From positions 147,001-211,000 of the forward strand of contig JACEFZ010028294.1 of NCBI GenBank assembly GCA_014155875.1: DNA of 64,000 nucleotides, given 5' to 3'. This document shows, in pieces, positions 52,301 through 61,300 of this stretch (positions within the stretch are counted from its first letter, which is position 1; each line of letters starts with the position of its first letter). A model generated the notes under the pieces. The model was given only the letters and a program-made list of their open reading frames with translations, did not search any database and was not told where the DNA came from. The DNA is from Cepaea nemoralis. Its lineage: Eukaryota > Mollusca > Gastropoda > Stylommatophora > Helicidae. A program made the translations under genes and the position numbers.

Positions 52301-55300
52301 AAAAGCCAGTCTCAGATCCAGGCTCTAGACTATTTTATCTACCTGTTCCACACTCACTTATGTAAGGTATTTATGCTGTCATGCATCATCAACCTAACCT
52401 ACTGGGTGGTGGGTCATAAACACTCACAGTGAATTTGAACCCAACTACAATTTACCCCTACCCAAACAGTCATGCAAGTCACAATCTATAAGATATCAAA
52501 GATTGACACATGTACATGTGTTATTATGTATGAATGTTACTGTGTTGATCTCTGAGTTATTTCTATCACAGGTATAGCTCATTGTTATTATATATTTTAA
52601 CAACACATCAATCAACCAAATGCCACCTCTACAGTTCAGGTTAGCTGTTTTATGCATTAGTGTGGGTCTGCTGCTTTGGTTATACATTTTGACAGACTGC
52701 TGTTCATTCATCTCTTCATGTTATCTTCCCACTTGTATCACTATATATCTCTTGCTTACCTGCATTCAACTATTCCTTCTAGTCAATGGTTTTTTTTTCA
52801 ATGCCCTGTCTTTTAATGTGGCCAGATATTTCACTAGTTTCTTTATGACTATTTCCTTTTGTAGTCTTTTTATTTCCAGCTTCTCGAGGGCTTCCATATT
52901 TTTGTTTGTTTTTATTATATATGACACATGTGTCCGTTTGTATAAACTTCAAGCGCCTTACTTTGATGTTCTGATGGCTTATTCATTATCCACACTTCTG
53001 CACCCTATAGTAGGGTTGAATACATATATAACATACAATGTGTATACCAAATATGCAAACATTTATGACACACGAATAAAGTGAAATATTTACCTAAGCC
53101 ATCAAACAGCATGAACAATCCATAATCCTGCGGATTTGTAACTTTCAATTTGTGAGCAACCATTGCACCTGGATTCCATAAATGATAAAATATTTAATTT
53201 CTGCACAAACGTAAAGCTTTCTGTTAAATTAAGTGATTCTGTGCTAAAACAAGCCTACTAAAGATACACAATAAAAATTGGTGATTGTACAGTTCTTATT
53301 CCTAAGAACAATAAATGTTCATGGACACTAAGTTAACAAGCAAGAAATGGCATCTAAGCCACACAAACTGAGATTTATAGAGGAATTTTAACAATGCTGG
53401 CACCAAGTCTTCTTGACAGACGATAGTTTGCTACATTGCACTTTAAAAAAAAGGCATAATAACTATTATACCTCTCCATAGCACACAACCTGGGCTGAAT
53501 TGTAGAGACCATGCAGCATGATCACTCTCTCGGCCTGCCTGGTTTACTCCAGAGGAAAGGTGACACAATATATTTGCAACAAGACAAGCTGCAGAAGCTT
53601 CCAGATCAGCAAAGCAATGCTTTAACTGTCCGCCTGTCAGAGCTTCGATCCTAGACCAGTTGCCAACCAAGGCTTAGGGCCTGGTCTGCTCTGCCATGAC
53701 ATTTAGTCTTTAGGTTGCATTTCCTCATACCAGGATAAGGCTTGTACTCTCCCAATTATGCTCCTTCTCCGGAAGCCGTTGGCACAATAAAGGGTGTTGG
53801 TTTTGGTGAGCACCACCCAACATTCGGCGCCAACAGAAAGCTAGTACCATCTACTGTCATACGGTAGCTCAGTCATATCTGACTAAGACCTGAATTAAAA
53901 TAAAAGCACAATGGACAATCAGAATAGATAATTAATGTGTTCTAAATGAAGCCAAGCATCACTGACTGGGACCCATCGAGGAAGCAAGGATTAGCAACAC
54001 TGTAACCTACCATGCATGCTGGAAGAGTCAGCCAAGGAGGGTTGGCTGAGTCTTGACTACATTATCCCATAGAAAGGTTTAACATGCAAAATACAACCAA
54101 CCATAAAAACAGCGCTTGGCGTGAGTTGATTGAAGACCGATGCACTATTGGGAGATGACAGGCAGCAGAAGAAATTAAGCCAAGATACTAAGAACACTTG
54201 TTAAAGACAGCAGAAAGCAACAAGCTTTGTCCATGTCATGAGGGGTGAACAATGGAAATATACAAGTGGTGAGATTATGGAGTGGTGTAATGGTTTAGAC
54301 ATGGGACATCCACCTCTAATGTGAGGTCATACTGGGTATGATTCACACTGTGGACAGTGGGAATTTTTACAAAACTCATATAAGGTATATTCCAGCTCCC
54401 CCACCCACTCAGGGCTTACAATTACGAGCACCCATGGGCACGCTTTAAAAATAAACATTTCACATTGTGATCAATCACAAACCCAGGTTTATTTTCTAGG
54501 CAATTTTACATTCAGTAGTTTGCCATTGCTTTCAGAACGAGAAGTCAACGTTGAAGTTTACGAGCTCTCTTATCCCTTCAGCCACATTGAAGTCTGTGTG
54601 CACACAGTGCCTGTTAAACATTATTTACAACTTGTATAGGGTGTATGTTTAATTATTGTGCAGTTTTTGAAAATATTGCTCTTCCAAGTTTTGTATTTAC
54701 CTACTGTGGAGTTCATGAAACATAATAGGTAACTTGGTGTGATGAAGCTGGGGCAATGGTCAACCCAACAAAGGCAACAGTGACTTGGTTCTCGTTGAAT
54801 AATCATATTGTCAACAATCCAACACCAACTGTAATGCTGTGTTCAGAGACGGTGGAAAGAACGCAGGCAATGAATTACCTGGGGATACGGTTTGATCGAA
54901 GCCTTGCTTATAATGTGCACATAGACCAGGTGATAACAAAGGCCAAGCGGGGTTTGGCAGCGATGCGGGTGATGGCGGCAGCAAACTGTGAGCAGCACCA
55001 TCTATGTCTTCTGTACGAGGGGCTGGTCATGTCTGTTTTGGAGTATGCAATGGCAATCCTGACTGTCAGCCATAAGCAGATAGAAAGGATGGAAAGGATA
55101 CAGAATGAAGCTATGCGCATTATTCTTGGATGTACAAGAGATACAGCATGCAGGGCGATGCGCTACCTTCTTGATTTTTCCAACCATTGAAGAGAGAATG
55201 CAAGTTTGCAGGGCACGTGCCTACCTCAGAATTAACGCAAACACACAGCATCCACTGCATAGTGAAATTAGGAAGGTGAAGGGCAGCAGGTTAAAAAGAG

Positions 55301-58300
55301 GACGGTCGTGGATGGGTCAAGCCGAGGACATTCTTCAACAGGTGTGTTCACTTGAGGACTTAGAACCTGGCGAGGAGTGGGTGCAAGTGCCAACAGACTT
55401 CTGCACATCCTTTTCAGTTTGCATCCAACTAGATAGAAAATGCAGACAAGAAAATCCGGCTGCTGTTGAGGCTGAAGTACAAGCGTTGATTTTCGAGAAT
55501 TCGCTAGACAGTGACGCGGTCATCTACACAGATGGGTCGGTCGTCCGACATGTGAGAAGCTCATGGGCCTTTACAGCTCGGGCCGGAGGGAGAATTGTGA
55601 AGGAGGACTCTGGTGCTTTCACTGAAACCACAAGTAGCCTGACCATGGAAGTCATGGCAGTAAGTAAAGCAATAACATGGCTCGAGACACAGACATTCAC
55701 TAGGGCTTGTTTCCTTAGCGACTCAATGAACATGATCAAGAGGATAGAGGAGGGGTCGATCCGAAGAGAATGGTTGCTGCCTCTGAAGCGGTCTCGGCTG
55801 GCAAAGATTAGTTTCATCTTCGTGCCAGGGCATGCGGGAGTACAAGGAAATGAGCGGGCTGACAAGCTCGCAGGTGAGGCTACTGTTGAGGGCGGACGCG
55901 CCATGGACCAGGCTGACATTCTGAATGCTCTACGAGAAGTGAGACTTTTGCAAGAACCAAGTGATGACTGTGAATCTACAACAATGGCCAGACTGCGAGA
56001 GCAGCAAATTAAAAGAGGGGTGGCCAAACAAGAACACTACGCAGGAAGCCAAAGAAGATTGATAAACCAACACAGAACTGGCGTCGTTAGCCGCTACACG
56101 CTGCGGGATTTGCTGAGGAGGGGATCCGAGCACTTATGGACTGAATGGTCCGATGTGCAACGAGGATGATCTGTCGACTAACTAACTAACTAACTAATAG
56201 GTAAATAGAAAACTTGGAACAGCAATATTTTCAAAAACTGCTCAGTTATTAAAAATACACCTTGTAGAAGACAAATAGAGCAGCATGATAAGGCCATGTC
56301 TTCTTCTGCTCTTTATCCCCCAATGGACCATAGGCCCAAAGCCAACTCATGTCAAGTTGTCCTATGTTTTGTTCTTTCCTGCAGCTGTCTCCATGTCCTC
56401 CCAATGTTGTTCATCTCTTCTCTTCTCCATGTTTTAAGTCTCCCTCTATTTCATTTGCCCTGTGGGTTCCTGAAAGTCTTTCTTGTTATACTAAAACAGG
56501 TTTTCTCAATGTGTGTCCTTTCCATCGCCAACGTGTTTCTTTCTCCAAATTTCATCAGACCTCTTCTGGAAGAACCTTCTTTCATCTTGGTTGGCCAAGT
56601 CATTCTTGTTTCCTTATCATTGGACTTGTTTACATTTGCAGCCAGTTTTATACAGGATGGGGTAGTCAGCCCCACACCAACCTTCATGGGTCGCCTTTTA
56701 TGACATGCATGGTAGATTCATCATCATTATGTGCCATGCCAATAAGTGTGGGTGGTCATGTTTCACCATCTCACACGATTACCAAAGTCGTGGATCAGCT
56801 TAGTGTTCTTATCACAACCATACCAAGTGGTTTACGGTTTTCATTTGTTTCTTGTAGGACTTGGTCATTGGTTCTGCATGGTAGGTTACAGTGTTGCTAT
56901 TCTTTGCTTCCTTTAAGGATCTCAGTGACACATGGACAGAAAAAGCCCATTCACAAACCAAATTTCACAATGAGAAACCCACAAAAGAATATATCATGTG
57001 GGATTCTGGTATGCGCACATTTGGATCCTTGTCAATGCTCAGGAGTTTGTGCACTGTTCTGAGATTCTCTTTGTGTCATCTATGGGAGTAAGCTGGAGCA
57101 TTTATGGAAGTATCTGTACAATGAATATGATTGTTTACAAGAATGATAACATAGAAAGATTAATGGAACAAAATTGATACACAGAACTTATGAGATCAAC
57201 CAGCTACAACAATCCTACTCACAAACATCCCTTGTAGTGATATTCGGTCTCACAGGCAGAGTTCGCCATTTTATTGTGCCATTAAGTTCATCAGGAATAG
57301 CAATTTTCAAGAAACCCTGCATATCCGACATTGTTGCCAACCTACTCTGTATATGTAAAATAAGATATATAATGTTATTGCTTTCATGCTTGTGACCTCT
57401 TTAGCAACGCATTGAAATACTGACAATCGCTACAGCTGAAGTTACATTTTTAAAATAAGAGGTGAATATGACAATACTCTAGAAAGAGCAAGCAAGGAGC
57501 CAACCTTTTCTGGAAACTACCAGACGAAGGAACAATTGAAAGGCCAAACAGATATTTGAGCAGATTTTAAAATAATTGTGTTGGCAAAAATGGATAAGAC
57601 AGCCCAGAATAGAAACTTATACAATATCTGCAACCCTGTGTTCCATAGCAAAGGTTTAAGATACTAGTGATAACAAAAGCACTGGTTACAATGATGATGA
57701 GCGAGCACCTTTCAAAATGTTTATACATTCTAAGACCCAGCCTTTTGCAGGATGAAAAACATACTGACCAATAGAAAGATATCAATTGAAACGAGAAAAA
57801 GAGTCTTGAGGTGCTACATAGAACCTGTGCTTTTGTATGGATGTGCAGCGTGGACAATAAGCAGTCAAGCTGAAAAACAGCTGATGGCTGTGGAAATGTG
57901 GTTTCTGAGGAAAATGCAGAGAATACCATGGACGGACAGAAAAACCAATGAGCAAGTCCTTCAAGAAACAAATGAAGATCGTAAACTGATTGGAGTCATT
58001 AATTTTTTGGGCATGTTATGAGAAGAAATGACTTGGAGAACTTGATGACAACTGGCAAGATTGAAGGGAAGAGACCAAGGGGAAGACCGAGAAGTAAGTA
58101 CCTGGATGGCTTGGCCACATAGCATGGTTGAGACAGGAACACAGAGCTGATCCACGACTCTGGTGATCGAGTGAGATGGCAGAACATGACCGCCCACGCT
58201 TATCGGCATGGCACATGATGGATGGATGGAGACTGTTCAAAAGAAGTCAGAAGTACATAATGGCCATTGTATTGCAGAAATTAAAAATAATAAGAGCGTA

Positions 58301-61300
58301 TGGGACAACTCCTGTAAACAAATTACAGTAACAATTGTAAGAACATGCATCTTTCGTATGTCAACATAGGGATGCGAGTCATGGACCATTTTGCAATCAC
58401 TAAAGAATAAAATTGATGATTTTGAACATAAATGTTAGAGAACAATTCTTAGAATATCTTTAATCAATAAAACGAAAATTACTGACATTCTTCAAGATCT
58501 GAATATCAGAGAAAACTTCCCCAGAACTTCACACCTCAGAAACTGAAATACTCTGACCATGTTAAAGCCACTGTGGTTTAGAGAGAACAGTAATGGAAGG
58601 TTTGGTTCCTGCAAGATGAGGCAGTTGTTGACCAGTGCCAAGGTGGACATGGGACATTAAAGACTACTGTTTTTACTTTTGTGGTACGAAAATATGTGAG
58701 GCAGGGGAACTGGCAAAGACCTGAGAGTCTCTCCAGGGGTCTGTGTGGGGTCGACATTTTGTGAAGGACTTGATAGATGGTGATAATGCTAAATGGGGCA
58801 ACACAAAACAAAATGTTCAGCAGAAGTTAACCTATTATGAATGCTTGGAAGTACCAGCTCCAGATCTGGCCTCCCAGTCTTGAAGAGTTAAAGGATATTT
58901 GTTTTAGTTACAAAGAAGACATTTCATTATTATTTCCATTATGCCCTAGCAGTAAATTATATTCCAGATGACAACAACTTTACCTTCTAAACTTGAGTAC
59001 TTAAAATTATAATTAATAATTGTCCTTCCTGGCTTCTAAACTATGCTGTTTATTGTGAATGTCTTCTTGAAGACACAATTGCAATAATTAAGAAAAAGAT
59101 ATTTGGTCATTGTACATTCATTGTTTGTGTTGCAAGTAATATCCATCAAATTAAAAATATTTATGCATGTGGAGTGAAATTTTGAAATATAGAGAAAGAT
59201 TCAAATCGATTTAGCATGGATAAAATATGTATAATGTATCAGTAGCACAGACACATAACATTCAGCAACAAGAATAGAGAACAAGAGACTGGCTAAAGAT
59301 AGCAATAAAATGTCTCACCATCATCATGTGGCCAGGTAATCATCTTCCTCCATGACCATCTCTTATCCGTATTTTTGGCAACTTCAAAAAGTGATCATCT
59401 TCCTCAATTATTATCTCTTATCCGTGTTTTTTGCAACTTCTAAAAGTGATCATCTTCCTCAATTATTATCTCTTATCCGTGTTTTTTTGCAACTTCAAAA
59501 AGTGATTATATTCCATGTCACCAATTTCCAGCACTTTCATCCTTTGTTGACCTATGTCTCTAATGCCTTTAGTCTTCCCAGTTGTCACAGTATTGTTTGG
59601 ATCATCTTGTCCCATGGCCTGTGGGTGGCCAGTGGCCAGGATGGTGGCCTGCTGGCATGGTGATCATGTGTTCAAATCCCCATCAGTACTTCCAGACCTA
59701 CCCAGCCTACAATGGACACCAGGAAATGTTCTGGGAAGTGAACCTGGCCAATGTGATACTGACCACTTCACCCATCAAGGGTCACTTAGTCTGTAAAATA
59801 TAGAGCTAGCACCATATACCCTATACGTCTCAAGGCTTAAAACAGGGTCCTTTATTTACTTACCTCTTCCCCCACATACAACTAGCTACTACAAAGTGTA
59901 TTTTTAATGACTGTGCAGTTTTTGACAACATTGCCAGTCCAAGTTTTGTATTTACCTATTATGTTGCATGAACTTTACAGAGGGTGAATACAAAACTTGA
60001 ACCAGCAATATTTTCAAACACTGCACAGTAATTAAAAATACACCCTATACAAGACTCCATTTCTCAAAGGCATTCATTCATTCATTCATTCATTCAGTAG
60101 CATGTCCTTTGCAGAACCTCGCTCCCATAACAACCTTCCGGAAAGCTTCTCGATCACAAGCAAGATGTCCCGCGTCTGATACACCCATCTGGAGATCATC
60201 CGCCACATCCTGCACCCATCTTCTCTTTGGCCTTCCTCTTCCTCTCTTCCCAGGCATATACCCTTCCATTATTGTTCTCTCCAAACTTTCGTGACGTTTC
60301 AAGTGACCAAAATACTTCAATTTTCTTTGTTTTATCGTCTTTAATAGCCATCCCTCCTCAATATTCAACTCTTGAAGTATGGATGCATTTGTTCTTTTCT
60401 TTACCCAAGATATTCTTAGAACTCGTCTATAACATTTATATTCAAAGCCATTTATGCGCTGTTCAGCTTGTTTAGTAAGTGTCCATGTCTCACAGGCGTA
60501 TGTTGCAATGGGAAAGATGCATGCTCTTAAAAATCTAATGTTTGTAGTTCTGTCTGTCCCACTCCATAATTTATTCATCTGTTTTAGTCTTTTAAGAGCA
60601 ATGGATAGTCGCCGTTTAATTTCTTTCATTGTGTCACCGTTATTGGTAATCAATGACCCAAGATATTCAAAATTATCCACCACCTCCAATTCAGCAACAT
60701 AAATTTAAAGGTACATGACAAGAAAAAGAGCTACAGTAAAGATCTTACCTCCATCTGTGCAGGTGACAGATTGTGCGTGTCCTCAAAGTTTTTCAGAATA
60801 AGCACAGCACTGGACAGAGTGGTCAAACAATAACCACCCTCCCCTGTTAGTAGCGATGGATGTAGAAGACCCCACATGAAATCTGCTTCAATTTCAGCAG
60901 ACACAAGACCACAGTGGACAATCACATGGATCAGCGTTGGCAGAAATTCTGAATCACATACAAAAGATATGCTTCTAATGTGATTCATGCATTTGTAAAG
61001 ATGCATATTATTAGAGAAACAAAACAATCACTCAAATAATTATTAAACAAAATAAACAGTACCATAAGAATATATGATGTGAACATGAATGTCAAGAAGT
61101 CAAAAGCAATGGCATTTTTTTCTTCCTCTTCCTCCTCTTCTTCTTTTCCTCCTCCTCCTCCTCCTCCTCTTCTTTCTTCTTCTTCTTCTTCTTCTTCTTC
61201 TTCTTCTTCTTCTTCTTCTTCTTCTTCTTCTTCTTCTTCTTCTTCTTCTTCTTCTTCTTCTTCTTCTCCTTCTTATTCTTCTTCTTCTTCTTCTTCTTCA

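Noticed and set aside
52620..53084. 154-codon hydrophobic plus-strand frame resembling a membrane protein
   Set aside because: It is the complement of an A-rich, decayed LINE on the minus strand; hydrophobicity is an artefact of T-rich codons.
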